From positions 1 through 35,331 of the forward strand of contig NZ_VIUH01000037.1 in assembly GCF_007993865.1 (NCBI RefSeq): a stretch of DNA of 35,331 nt, read 5' to 3'. The translations under genes and the position numbers were made by a program. Positions 1 through 7,415 of the stretch are shown piece after piece. The notes beneath the pieces are model-generated. The model did not search any database. It saw only the letters and a list, made by a program, of their open reading frames with translations, and had not been told where the DNA came from. Origin of the DNA: Pseudomonas sp. SJZ079. Its GTDB lineage: Bacteria > Pseudomonadota > Gammaproteobacteria > Pseudomonadales > Pseudomonadaceae. Every line of letters begins with the position of its first letter. Position 1 is the first letter of the stretch.

Positions 1-687
1 TTCGGCGAACTGGAAACCCTCGGCGAGCTGACCAAGATCGCCTGGAAACACGACGTCCAGGTGATGATCGAAGGCCCCGGCCACGTGCCGATGCAATTGA
101 TCAAGGAGAACATGGACAAGCAGCTGGAATGCTGCGACGAGGCGCCGTTCTACACCCTCGGCCCGCTGACCACCGACATCGCGCCGGGCTACGACCACAT
201 CACCTCGGGCATCGGCGCGGCGATGATCGGTTGGTTCGGTTGCGCCATGCTCTGCTACGTTACTCCCAAGGAACATCTGGGTCTGCCGAACAAGGATGAC
301 GTGAAAACCGGGATCATCACCTACAAGATCGCCGCCCATGCGGCAGACCTTGCCAAAGGTCATCCCGGGGCGCAGATTCGCGATAACGCATTGAGCAAGG
401 CGCGTTTCGAGTTCCGCTGGGAAGACCAGTTCAACTTGGGCCTCGATCCGGATACCGCGCGGGCCTACCACGACGAAACGCTGCCGAAGGACTCGGCCAA
501 GGTGGCGCACTTCTGCTCCATGTGCGGGCCGAAGTTCTGCTCGATGAAGATCACCCAGGAAGTGCGGGTCTATGCTGAAGAGCAACGCATCGCCGCGCTG
601 GAGCTGGATCAGGAAGTGGAGCAGGGCATGCAGGCCAAGGCCGAAGAGTTCAAGGCGCAGGGCGCGCAGCTCTATCACAGGGTGTGA
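1..687 (+). CDS. thiC: Phosphomethylpyrimidine synthase ThiC, C-terminal part (5' end outside window)
   Basis: ThiC is the radical-SAM enzyme that rearranges aminoimidazole ribotide into hydroxymethylpyrimidine phosphate, the pyrimidine half of thiamin. The open frame runs from base 1 with no start, so only about 228 C-terminal residues are present. Diagnostic sequences are MIEGPGHVP near the start of the visible part, PLTTDIAPGYDHITSGIG, and the C-terminal cysteine cluster CSMCGPKFC (CxxCx4C) that binds the 4Fe-4S cluster. The reading frame is intact to a TGA stop and is followed by a good terminator. It lies about 4.6 kb from thiS-thiG, so two branches of thiamin synthesis are represented here. 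Identification is very secure; the upstream control region, where a TPP riboswitch would be expected, is not visible. Confidence 0.97.
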   Translation, partial: FGELETLGELTKIAWKHDVQVMIEGPGHVPMQLIKENMDKQLECCDEAPFYTLGPLTTDIAPGYDHITSGIGAAMIGWFGCAMLCYVTPKEHLGLPNKDDVKTGIITYKIAAHAADLAKGHPGAQIRDNALSKARFEFRWEDQFNLGLDPDTARAYHDETLPKDSAKVAHFCSMCGPKFCSMKITQEVRVYAEEQRIAALELDQEVEQGMQAKAEEFKAQGAQLYHRV

Positions 688-720
688 AACTGGCCTTTGC
701 ACAGGCATGACAGGTGATGG

Positions 721-745
721 AAACGGGCCGCACGGCCCGTTTTTT
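721..745 (+). terminator. Rho-independent terminator of thiC
   Basis: AAACGGGCC, loop GCAC, then GGCCCGTTT running into a T tract. This is a stable G/C stem followed by Ts, 33 bases after the thiC stop, and is a textbook intrinsic terminator. Confidence 0.85.
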
Positions 746-943
746 ATGCCTGGAGTTTGCTCCGACACGATTAAGCGGGTTCTGTGGACGCAGCCCCGGG
801 TGCTGTTCGGGCGAAGCACAAGCTCGCCGCAGCATTGATAGTGCATCGATCGCTTATGGCATTGTCGGTGCCCTGTTCGCTATCCTGCGGCAGCTCGAAC
901 GGCCCTCTACATCTACTTCAGTGCGCGTCATAAGAGAATCGGT

Positions 944-1804
944 ATGAAGAACAAACCCTCATATATCCTCAAAGTATCCTGTCCTGGGCGTGTTGGTATC
1001 GTCGCCGCCATCGGTAACTTCCTGGCTGATCGAGGCTGCTTTATCAAGGAGCTGCACCAGTACGACGACCTGGATTCCGGACGGTTTTTCTCGACCATAG
1101 AGTTCGTCTTCGAGGGTGAGCGCAGATTCAGCGTCGAACAGTTGAAGGCGGCCTTCGAGGTAACGGCGCTGCGTTTCGAGATGGATTGGGAAATTCACGA
1201 CACCACCGAGCCGGCCAAGGTGCTGATCATGGTGTCGAAGTACGACCACTGCCTGCGCGACCTGATCTACCGACGTGCCACTGGCGAACTGCATGTGCAC
1301 ATCACCGCCATCGTCTCCAATCACGAAGACCTGCGCGGCATGGCCGAGCACGAAGGCATCCCCTATATCTATCTGCCGGTGACCAAGGAAAACAAGTCGG
1401 AGCAGGAAGCTCGGCTACTGGAAATCATCAAGGAAACCGGTGCCGAGTTGGTGGTGCTGGCGCGTTACATGCAGGTGTTGTCCGATGCGCTCAGTAAGCA
1501 GCTGGCGGGTCGCTGCATCAACATTCACCACTCCTTCCTGCCGGGCTTCAAGGGCGCCAAACCCTACCATCAGGCCTATGATCGCGGGGTCAAACTGATC
1601 GGCGCAACGGCGCACTATGTCACTGGCGACCTCGATGAGGGGCCGATCATCGAGCAGATGGTCGAGCGGGTGAACCATGCCCATGACGCTCAGCGTCTGA
1701 CCCAGGTCGGGCGCGACATGGAAGCTCAGGCGCTGGCGCGGGCGGTGAAATATCACGTGTCGCACCGGGTGTTCCAGAACGGGTTACGTACCGTGGTTTT
1801 CTGA
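944..1804 (+). CDS. purU: Formyltetrahydrofolate deformylase PurU
   Basis: PurU hydrolyses 10-formyl-THF to formate and THF, balancing the one-carbon pool. The 286-residue length is normal for the family. Residues 5-85 form an ACT regulatory domain (SYILKVSCPGRVGIVAAIG). The formyltransferase-like catalytic domain follows, with INIHHSFLPGFKGAKPY at 192-208, containing the catalytic Asn-x-His, and DLDEGPIIEQ at 229-238, containing the catalytic Asp. The start is ATG at the beginning of MKNKPSYILK. folD follows downstream in the same direction, which suggests a C1-folate module. Pseudomonads often carry several purU copies, so whether this is the housekeeping copy cannot be told from here. Confidence 0.95.
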   Translation: MKNKPSYILKVSCPGRVGIVAAIGNFLADRGCFIKELHQYDDLDSGRFFSTIEFVFEGERRFSVEQLKAAFEVTALRFEMDWEIHDTTEPAKVLIMVSKYDHCLRDLIYRRATGELHVHITAIVSNHEDLRGMAEHEGIPYIYLPVTKENKSEQEARLLEIIKETGAELVVLARYMQVLSDALSKQLAGRCINIHHSFLPGFKGAKPYHQAYDRGVKLIGATAHYVTGDLDEGPIIEQMVERVNHAHDAQRLTQVGRDMEAQALARAVKYHVSHRVFQNGLRTVVF

Positions 1805-1831
1805 GGCTGACGCGGGCGAAGTGCGCCCTTT

Positions 1832-1864
1832 AATACACTGGCGCATCACGCGTGCCAGTGTATT
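1832..1864 (+). terminator. Hairpin downstream of purU, possible terminator
   Basis: AATACACTGGC and GCCAGTGTATT form a perfect 11-bp inverted repeat around an 11-base loop, 28 bases after the purU stop. No T tract follows, so it may be a processing or pausing hairpin rather than an intrinsic terminator. Confidence 0.4.
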
Positions 1865-1992
1865 GGTGGAGGCGAGGTCGCCGGCCAAACGAAATACCGC
1901 AGGTCGTGCCGCGGTTCAGTGTGGCCTGGATCGTCGCGGTCAGTGCGGTAATCTATACCTCCATTTTCTGGCCGGTTGACCTGCAGCGCTAA
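1852..1992 (+). CDS. Possible 46-residue single-span membrane protein (GTG start) or gene remnant
   Basis: I do not recognise this. The roughly 300-base interval between purU and folD contains an open frame from GTG to TAA. It encodes a basic, Arg-rich N-terminus, then a hydrophobic stretch (FSVAWIVAVSAVIYTSIFW, about residues 22-40) and a short polar tail (PVDLQR). About 70% of third positions are G or C, only weakly coding-like for this genome. No clear ribosome binding site precedes the GTG, and the first codons overlap the hairpin after purU. It could be a small inner-membrane protein, the end of a decayed gene, or chance. The rest of the interval, to 2109, shows nothing I can name. Confidence 0.2.
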   Translation: MPVYWWRRGRRPNEIPQVVPRFSVAWIVAVSAVIYTSIFWPVDLQR

Positions 1993-2109
1993 GAGGCGGC
2001 GCTGCGGGTCTGTTGTCGGACCCTGGCTCCGGCGATCCGCTACCCAGGTCTCAACGCTCGTGCAGCATGGGCCGCATACCCCGTTTTCCAACATCGAGGA
2101 CTCGTACTG

Positions 2110-3024
2110 ATGAGCAAGCTTGCAGAAGACACCCGCCACGATCATTCCCAAGCCGAACGGATCGATGGCAAAGCCTTCGCCGAGCAGCTGCGGGCCGAGG
2201 TGGCGGTCGATGCACGCCTGTTTGCCGATTCGCACGGGCGTCAGCCCGGGCTGGCGGTAGTGCTGGTCGGTAACGATTCGGCCAGCCAGGTGTATGTGCG
2301 CACCAAGATGCGTCAGGCGGCCGAGGTGGGCATCGCGTCCTTTCCCCACCTGCTGGACGCCGACACCAGCGAGGCCGAGTTGCTCGCCCTGATCGACTCG
2401 CTGAATCGCGATGACAGTGTCGACGCCATCCTGGTACAGCTGCCGCTGCCGGCGCCGATCAACGAGACGGCGGTGATCGAGGCGATCGACCCGGCCAAGG
2501 ATGTCGACGGCTTTCACCCTTACAACGTCGGTCGCCTGAGTGGCGGTCAGCCGGTACTGGTGCCCTGCACGCCGCTGGGCTGTCTGTTGCTGTTGCAGGA
2601 CCGCCTCGGCGACCTCGCGGGGCTCAAGGCGGTGGTGGTCGGGCGTTCCAATATAGTCGGCAAACCGATGGCCCAGCTGCTGCTGAATGCCCACTGCACG
2701 GTGACCACGGTGCATTCGCGCAGCCGTAACCTGGTCGAGGAGTGCCGCCAGGCCGATATTCTGGTGGTGGCGGTGGGCCGGCCCGGGATGATCGGCGCCG
2801 CGCACATCAAGCCTGGAGCGACGGTACTGGATGTCGGCATCAACCGCATCGAGGATGAACAGGGCCAGGCGCACCTGGTCGGCGATGTCGACTTTGCCGC
2901 GGCGTCCGCCGTCGCCGGCGCACTGACCCCGGTGCCGGGTGGCATCGGCCCGATGACGGTCGCCTGTTTGCTGCGCAACACCCTCACCGCCGCGCAGCAG
3001 CGGCGTCAGGCGCTCGTTCGATAA
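2110..3024 (+). CDS. folD: Bifunctional methylenetetrahydrofolate dehydrogenase/cyclohydrolase FolD
   Basis: FolD interconverts 5,10-methylene-THF, methenyl-THF and 10-formyl-THF using NADP. Catalytic-domain residues are visible: Tyr62 and Lys66 in YVRTK, Gln110 in QLPLP, and CTPLG at 153-157. The Rossmann signature GRSNIVGKP lies at 178-186 and the family signature PVPGGIGPMT at 274-283. At 304 residues it is about 20 longer than typical FolD, because of an N-terminal extension rich in His, Asp and Glu before IDGKAFAEQLR. A start inside that extension is possible, but I see no better one. Together with PurU it can convert methylene-THF to formate. The extension suggests a divergent paralogue rather than the housekeeping copy; this is inference. 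Confidence 0.93.
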   Translation: MSKLAEDTRHDHSQAERIDGKAFAEQLRAEVAVDARLFADSHGRQPGLAVVLVGNDSASQVYVRTKMRQAAEVGIASFPHLLDADTSEAELLALIDSLNRDDSVDAILVQLPLPAPINETAVIEAIDPAKDVDGFHPYNVGRLSGGQPVLVPCTPLGCLLLLQDRLGDLAGLKAVVVGRSNIVGKPMAQLLLNAHCTVTTVHSRSRNLVEECRQADILVVAVGRPGMIGAAHIKPGATVLDVGINRIEDEQGQAHLVGDVDFAAASAVAGALTPVPGGIGPMTVACLLRNTLTAAQQRRQALVR

Positions 3025-3093
3025 CCGCGGAGCAGGGCGGCCTGCCGGTCTGCATCTGCGCTATCGCGAATGCAGATCGGCAGGGTTGACGGC

Positions 3094-4227
3094 TCAGTCG
3101 AGGGCTATCTGCTCCAGCGCCTGTTCCAGGGTGCTCACCGTGCGTTCGATATTGTGCAGCTTGTCGAGGCCGAACAGGCCGATGCGAAAGGTCTGGAAGT
3201 CGGCCGGCTCGTCGCATTGCAGCGGCACCCCGGCGGCGATCTGCAGGCCCTGCGCGGCGAATTTCTTGCCGCTCTTGATCTCGCCATCGTCGGTGTAGCT
3301 GACCACTACGCCGGGGGCCTGAAAGCCGGCCGCGGCCACGCTCTTGATGCCCCGGCCGGTCAACAGCGCACGCACCCGCTCGCCGAGTTCCTGCTGTTCG
3401 CCGCGAACCTTGTCGAAGCCGTAGGCTTCGGTTTCCTTCATCACATCGCGAAACCGCGCCAGGGCATCGCTGGGCATGGTCGCGTGGTAGGCATGCCCGC
3501 CCTGTTCGTAGGCCTGCATGATCTGCAGCCATTTCTTCAGGTCGCAGGCGAAGCTGCTGCTCTGGGTCCGCTCGATGCGCTCCAGCGCCAAGGCGCTGAA
3601 CATCACCAGGGCGCAGCATGGGGACGCGCTCCAGCCTTTCTGCGGCGCGCTGATCAGCAGATCGACGCCGCACGCCTGCATGTCGACCCACAGCGTGCCC
3701 GAGGCGATGCAGTCCAGCACGAACAGACCACCGACCGCATGCACGGCGTCGGCCACGGCGCGCAGGTAGTCATCGGGCAGGATCATCCCCGATGAGGTTT
3801 CGACATGCGGGGCGAAGACGATCTGCGGCTTCTCCGCCCGAATGCTCGCGAGCACTTCGGCGAGTGGCGGCGGGGCGAAGGCGGCTTGGCGGCCGGCCTC
3901 TATTGGCCGGGCTTTGAGCACTGTGGTGGCGGCCGGGATGTTGCCCATCTCGAGGATCTGGCTCCAGCGATAGCTGAACCAGCCGTTGCGGATCACCAGG
4001 CAGTGCTGGCCGCTGGCGAACTGCCGCGCCACCGCCTCCATACCAAAGGTGCCGCTGCCGGGGACAATCGCCACGGCCTGGGCGTTGTAGACCTGCTTCA
4101 GGGTGCTGGAAATGTCGTTCATCACCCCTTGGAACGACTGCGACATATGGTTGAGCGAGCGGTCGGTGTAGACCACCGAATATTCGACCAGGCCCTCGGG
4201 ATCGATACTGGGAAAGAGCTTCGACAT
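3094..4227 (-). CDS. Class V aminotransferase (serine/alanine-glyoxylate aminotransferase-like)
   Basis: This is a PLP-dependent fold-type I aminotransferase of 377 residues, the normal size for the serine-pyruvate/alanine-glyoxylate group. The N-terminal region has VPGSGTFGMEAVARQ (55-69), Asp172 in FVLDCIASG would bind the PLP ring nitrogen, and APQKGWS (194-200) places the Schiff-base lysine at 197. The start at MSKLFPSID is preceded by AGGAG six bases upstream, so the longer upstream open frame is not used. It converges on folD and lies before thiG on the same strand, separated from it by a repeat. The substrate is not determinable here. Glyoxylate, serine or alanine are the family's usual partners; a link to glycine/C1 metabolism with PurU and FolD is inference. 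Confidence 0.85.
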   Translation of the reverse strand: MSKLFPSIDPEGLVEYSVVYTDRSLNHMSQSFQGVMNDISSTLKQVYNAQAVAIVPGSGTFGMEAVARQFASGQHCLVIRNGWFSYRWSQILEMGNIPAATTVLKARPIEAGRQAAFAPPPLAEVLASIRAEKPQIVFAPHVETSSGMILPDDYLRAVADAVHAVGGLFVLDCIASGTLWVDMQACGVDLLISAPQKGWSASPCCALVMFSALALERIERTQSSSFACDLKKWLQIMQAYEQGGHAYHATMPSDALARFRDVMKETEAYGFDKVRGEQQELGERVRALLTGRGIKSVAAAGFQAPGVVVSYTDDGEIKSGKKFAAQGLQIAAGVPLQCDEPADFQTFRIGLFGLDKLHNIERTVSTLEQALEQIALD

Positions 4228-4360
4228 GCGTGACTCCTGTGGCAGAGATGTGCAGTTTTTCGACCCTGCCCTAAGCCTGGGCGAATGACAAGGCTGACGG
4301 CGGCGGATTTCCAGTGCTTGGAATGCTTGGCTGCGCTGGAGCGGCTGAGGTGGTGGCGAT

Positions 4361-4460
4361 GCGTAGGCTGGGTTGGCCGCAGGCGCAGCCCATCGACGGC
4401 CGGAAGGGCTGGCCACGGCGGCGTTCGATGGGTTACGCCGCTACGCGGCTAACCCACCAC
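4361..4460. repeat. Intergenic repeat with inverted GTAGGCTGGGTT / TAACCCA ends
   Basis: The element opens with GTAGGCTGGGTT and closes with GCGGCTAACCCACC. Its G/C-rich interior contains CAGCCCATCGACGGC and GATGGGTTACGCCGC. The end structure resembles the tandem copies at 8943-9287, so this appears to be another member of the same dispersed family. It separates the aminotransferase from thiG. Confidence 0.55.
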
Positions 4461-4472
4461 AAGAGCGGCCGT

Positions 4473-5270
4473 TTACAGAAACAGGCCGCTCAGCGGCGAG
4501 GAGGCGTCGCCGCTGAGCCGGCGCGGCATGCGGCCGGCCAGGTAGGCTTCGCGGCCGGCTTCGACTGCCTTGCGCATCGCCGAGGCCATGCGGATCGGCT
4601 CGCGCGCGCGGGCGATGGCGGTGTTCATCAGCACCCCGTCGCAGCCCAGTTCCATGGCGATGGCGGCGTCCGAAGCGGTGCCGACGCCGGCGTCGACTAT
4701 CACCGGCACCTTGGCGTTCTCGACGATCAGGCGGATGTTGTAGGGGTTGCGAATGCCCAGCCCGGAGCCGATCGGCGCGCCCAGCGGCATCACCGCGACG
4801 CAGCCGAGTTCCTCCAGGCGCCGCGCCACCAGCGGGTCATCGCTGGTGTAGACCATCACCTTGAAACCCAGCTCGACCAGCTGGCGGGCGGCGATCAGGG
4901 TTTCGCCGATGTCCGGGTAGAGGGTCTGGCTGTCGCCGAGTACTTCCAGTTTGACCAGGTTGTGGCCATCCAGCAGTTCGCGCGCCAGCAGGCAGGTGCG
5001 CACCGCATCCTTGGCCGTGTAGCAGCCGGCGGTGTTGGGCAGCAGGGTGAAGCGCTCGGGCGCTATGGTCTCGAGCAGGTTGGGTTGCTGGGCGTCCTGG
5101 CCGAGGTTGCTGCGGCGCACCGCGAAGGTGACGATCTGCGCCGCGCTGGCCTCGATCGCCGCGCCGGTCTCGCTCAGGTCGGCGTAGTGGCCGGTGCCAA
5201 CCAGCAGGCGTGAGGCGAAGGCCTGGCCGGCGATCAACAGCGGGTCGGGGATTGCGGTCGCGATAGTCAT
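4473..5270 (-). CDS. thiG: Thiazole synthase ThiG
   Basis: ThiG forms the thiazole phosphate of thiamin from deoxyxylulose 5-phosphate, dehydroglycine and ThiS thiocarboxylate. The 265-residue TIM barrel is full length. Lys107 in HNLVKLEVLGD is the expected Schiff-base lysine. Other family sequences are RLLVGTGHY (21-29), TLLPNTAGCYTAKDAVRT (75-92), VMVYTSDDP, DAGVGTASDAAIAMELGCD and the end SGDASSPLSGLFL. It is read just after thiS with a 39-base gap. From memory it is clearly divergent from the usual Pseudomonas ThiG, so it may be a second copy; that needs the whole genome. Confidence 0.95.
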   Translation of the reverse strand: MTIATAIPDPLLIAGQAFASRLLVGTGHYADLSETGAAIEASAAQIVTFAVRRSNLGQDAQQPNLLETIAPERFTLLPNTAGCYTAKDAVRTCLLARELLDGHNLVKLEVLGDSQTLYPDIGETLIAARQLVELGFKVMVYTSDDPLVARRLEELGCVAVMPLGAPIGSGLGIRNPYNIRLIVENAKVPVIVDAGVGTASDAAIAMELGCDGVLMNTAIARAREPIRMASAMRKAVEAGREAYLAGRMPRRLSGDASSPLSGLFL

Positions 5271-5309
5271 AGAGGCTCCGGGTCGGGAAGAGGGGAATGC
5301 CGGCGGCGA

Positions 5310-5513
5310 TCAGCCGCCGCCGATGGCGTGCACTATCTCCAGGCGGTCGCCCTGTTGCAGGCACACCGTGGCGTACTCGCTACGCGGTACCACCTCGAGG
5401 TTGTACTCGATGGCCAGGCGCCGCTCTTGCAGCTGCAAGTGGATGAGCAGCTGCGCCAGGCTGAGGCCAGCCGGCAGTTGCTGAGTCATGCCGTTGATCT
5501 GCACTTCAATCAT
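5310..5513 (-). CDS. thiS: Sulfur carrier protein ThiS
   Basis: ThiS is the 67-residue ubiquitin-fold sulfur carrier. Its C-terminal Gly-Gly is adenylated, turned into a thiocarboxylate and used by ThiG. The start MIEVQINGM, the middle RRLAIEYNLEVVPRSEYA and the end DRLEIVHAIGGG are typical. The tail here is three glycines, with Gly-Gly at the terminus as required. A longer in-frame extension upstream is Pro/Arg-rich and is rejected. It leads a thiS-thiG pair and diverges from tpa across a 294-base region that also holds candidate TauR sites. Confidence 0.92.
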   Translation of the reverse strand: MIEVQINGMTQQLPAGLSLAQLLIHLQLQERRLAIEYNLEVVPRSEYATVCLQQGDRLEIVHAIGGG

Positions 5514-5606
5514 GCGCGCTCTCCTGCCGCGGGGCGGTGGTGGCTGTCGTGCCTGCATGGTTGGAGCAATCGTGGTGGTCTTGAAGGGCCAGTCGGGGCT
5601 ACGGCA

Positions 5607-5670
5607 CTGGTCCAGTGAGGCGTCCGCCGGCTGGCATCACGCTTGGGCAATAACTGGTTCTAACTGCGCC
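5607..5670 (+). promoter_or_regulatory. Candidate TauR operator region upstream of tpa (and divergent thiS)
   Basis: CTGGTCC lies at 5607-5613, and AACTGGTTCTAACTGC begins at 5652. The second matches AACTGGTTCTATCTGC upstream of ald almost base for base. TauR of Rhodobacter was reported to bind direct repeats resembling CTGGACTTAA (from memory), close to CTGGTTCTAA here. That the same word occurs only before these two taurine genes is observed; TauR binding is inference. Confidence 0.5.
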
Positions 5671-5807
5671 CGCTGCTTGCTCTTAGTTTCGTCATCAAGG
5701 GTGGGCCGGGCAGTGTCGCATCGCGCTCTACCGTCAATCTCTCGGTGTCTGGAGCTTGTCTCCTGCCCGGCGGCCAACAATAAAAATGCTCCAGTCAGGA
5801 GGTAAGC

Positions 5808-7196
5808 ATGAACACCACAGCTCACGAATACAATGCAGCCGAGGCCTTGGCCAGTGACCGCGCCCACGTCTGGCATCACCTGTCGCAGCACAAGCCGCTG
5901 GAGCAGAACGATCCGCTGATGATCGTCGAAGGCAAGGGCATGCGCGTCTGGGACATCAAGGGTAACGAATACCTGGATGCGGTCTCCGGCGGTGTGTGGA
6001 CCGTCAACGTCGGCTACGGCCGCGAGAGCATCGCCGATGCGGTGCGCGATCAGCTGGTGAAGATGAACTACTTCGCCAACTCCGCCGGCAACATCCCCGG
6101 CGCGCTGTTCGCCAAGAAGCTGATCGAGAAGATGCCGGGCCTGAGCCGGGTGTACTACTCCAACTCCGGTTCCGAGGCCAACGAGAAGGCCTACAAGATC
6201 GTGCGCCAGATCGCGCACAAGAAGTACGGCGGCAAGAAGTACAAGATTCTGTTCCGCGAGCGCGACTACCACGGCACCACCATCACCGCGCTGAGTTCCA
6301 CCGGCCAGTTCGAACGCAAGAACCAGTACGGCCCCTTCACCCCGGGCTTCGTCGAATTCCCGCATTGCTGCGAATACCGTTCGCAGTTCGGTGACGTGGC
6401 CGACTACGGCGTGCGCGCCGCCCTGGAAATGGAGCGGGTGATACTCGCCGAAGGGCCGGACACCGTCGGCGCCGTGGTGCTCGAGCCGATCACCGCCGGC
6501 GGTGGGGTGATCACTCCGCCGGCCGGTTACTGGGAAACCATTCAGGCGATCTGCAAGAAGTACGACATCCTCCTGCACATCGACGAAGTGGTCTGTGGCC
6601 TGGGCCGTACCGGTACCTGGTTCGGCTATCAGCACTACGGCATCAAGCCGGACATAGTCACCATGGCCAAGGGCGTGGCCAGCGGCTATGCGGCGATTTC
6701 CTGCACTGTGACCACCGAGGAAGTGTTCGAAGCGTTCAAGGGCGAGGCCGATGACCGCATGGGCTACTTCCGTGACATCAGCACCTTCGGCGGCTGCACT
6801 GCAGGCCCGGCGGCGGCGCTGGAGAACATGCGCATCATCGAGGAAGAAGGCCTGCTGGAGAACGTCACCCAGATGGGCGAATACTTCATGGGTCGCCTGC
6901 GTGAGCTGCAGGACAAGTACCAGGTGATCGGCGATGTGCGCGGCAAGGGCCTGTTCTGTGGCCTGGAGCTGGTCAAGGACCGCAAGACCAAGGAGCCGGT
7001 GCCCGAGAGCCTGCCGATGGCCATCGTCGCCGACTGCTTGCGCCAGGGCGTGATGATCGGGCGGACCAACCGCAGCTTCGAGCAGTTCAACAACACCCTG
7101 TGCTTCAGCCCGGCGTTGATTGCCACTCAGGATGATCTGGATCGGATCATCGAGGCCCTGGACAGCGCCTTCGGCCGTCTGGCCGCCAATCCGTAA
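5808..7196 (+). CDS. tpa: Taurine--pyruvate aminotransferase Tpa
   Basis: Tpa transfers the amino group of taurine to pyruvate, producing sulfoacetaldehyde and L-alanine, the first step of taurine dissimilation in the cytoplasm. It is a 462-residue class III aminotransferase. SNSGSEANEKAYKI (118-131) is the PLP phosphate region, Asp259 in LLHIDEVVCGLGRTG contacts the pyridine nitrogen, and Lys288 in TMAKGVASGY is the PLP lysine. The ATG has a strong AGGAGG ribosome binding site. Function is fixed by context: tauR, ald, xsc and pta follow on the same strand. Other class III enzymes (beta-alanine or omega-amino acid transaminases) look similar, but the linkage to xsc makes taurine, or a close analogue such as hypotaurine, by far the best substrate. 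Confidence 0.93.
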   Translation: MNTTAHEYNAAEALASDRAHVWHHLSQHKPLEQNDPLMIVEGKGMRVWDIKGNEYLDAVSGGVWTVNVGYGRESIADAVRDQLVKMNYFANSAGNIPGALFAKKLIEKMPGLSRVYYSNSGSEANEKAYKIVRQIAHKKYGGKKYKILFRERDYHGTTITALSSTGQFERKNQYGPFTPGFVEFPHCCEYRSQFGDVADYGVRAALEMERVILAEGPDTVGAVVLEPITAGGGVITPPAGYWETIQAICKKYDILLHIDEVVCGLGRTGTWFGYQHYGIKPDIVTMAKGVASGYAAISCTVTTEEVFEAFKGEADDRMGYFRDISTFGGCTAGPAAALENMRIIEEEGLLENVTQMGEYFMGRLRELQDKYQVIGDVRGKGLFCGLELVKDRKTKEPVPESLPMAIVADCLRQGVMIGRTNRSFEQFNNTLCFSPALIATQDDLDRIIEALDSAFGRLAANP

Positions 7197-7216
7197 GGCT
7201 CGCCAAACCGTAGCAG

Positions 7217-7253
7217 ACCGGGCATCCAGCTTAGCTGGGTGACCCGGTTTTTT
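7217..7253 (+). terminator. Rho-independent terminator after tpa
   Basis: ACCGGGCATCCAG, loop CTTAG, CTGGGTGACCCGGT, then six Ts. It begins 20 bases after the tpa stop, so tpa is probably a single-gene transcript and tauR has its own promoter. Confidence 0.85.
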
Positions 7254-7415
7254 GCGTGTCTGCAGCGTTGCATACCGCGTGCTAGATGGTCTTGTCGAAG
7301 TGTTGTTGCTAGTCTGCTGGGCACTCGCCAGGCACGCGCTGGCAAGAGCATTCTGAAGTGGCTGGCCGAGCGGTATGCGGCGCCAGCGCTTGTCGTTCGT
7401 TCAGTCGAGGCCGCC

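Noticed and set aside
4228..4416. 63-residue N-terminal extension of the class V aminotransferase
   Set aside because: Translation is Pro/Arg/Ala-rich, runs into a dispersed repeat, and the internal Met has an AGGAG ribosome site.
5514..5807. TPP riboswitch in the leader of thiS-thiG
   Set aside because: I looked for the conserved CTGAGA and ACCTGATCTGG-type segments on the minus strand and did not find them.
7239..7415. N-terminal extension of TauR from an upstream in-frame ATG
   Set aside because: That ATG lies within the tpa terminator, has no ribosome site, and the extension is not part of the MocR fold; MFQLFHLSAE has GAGG at proper spacing.
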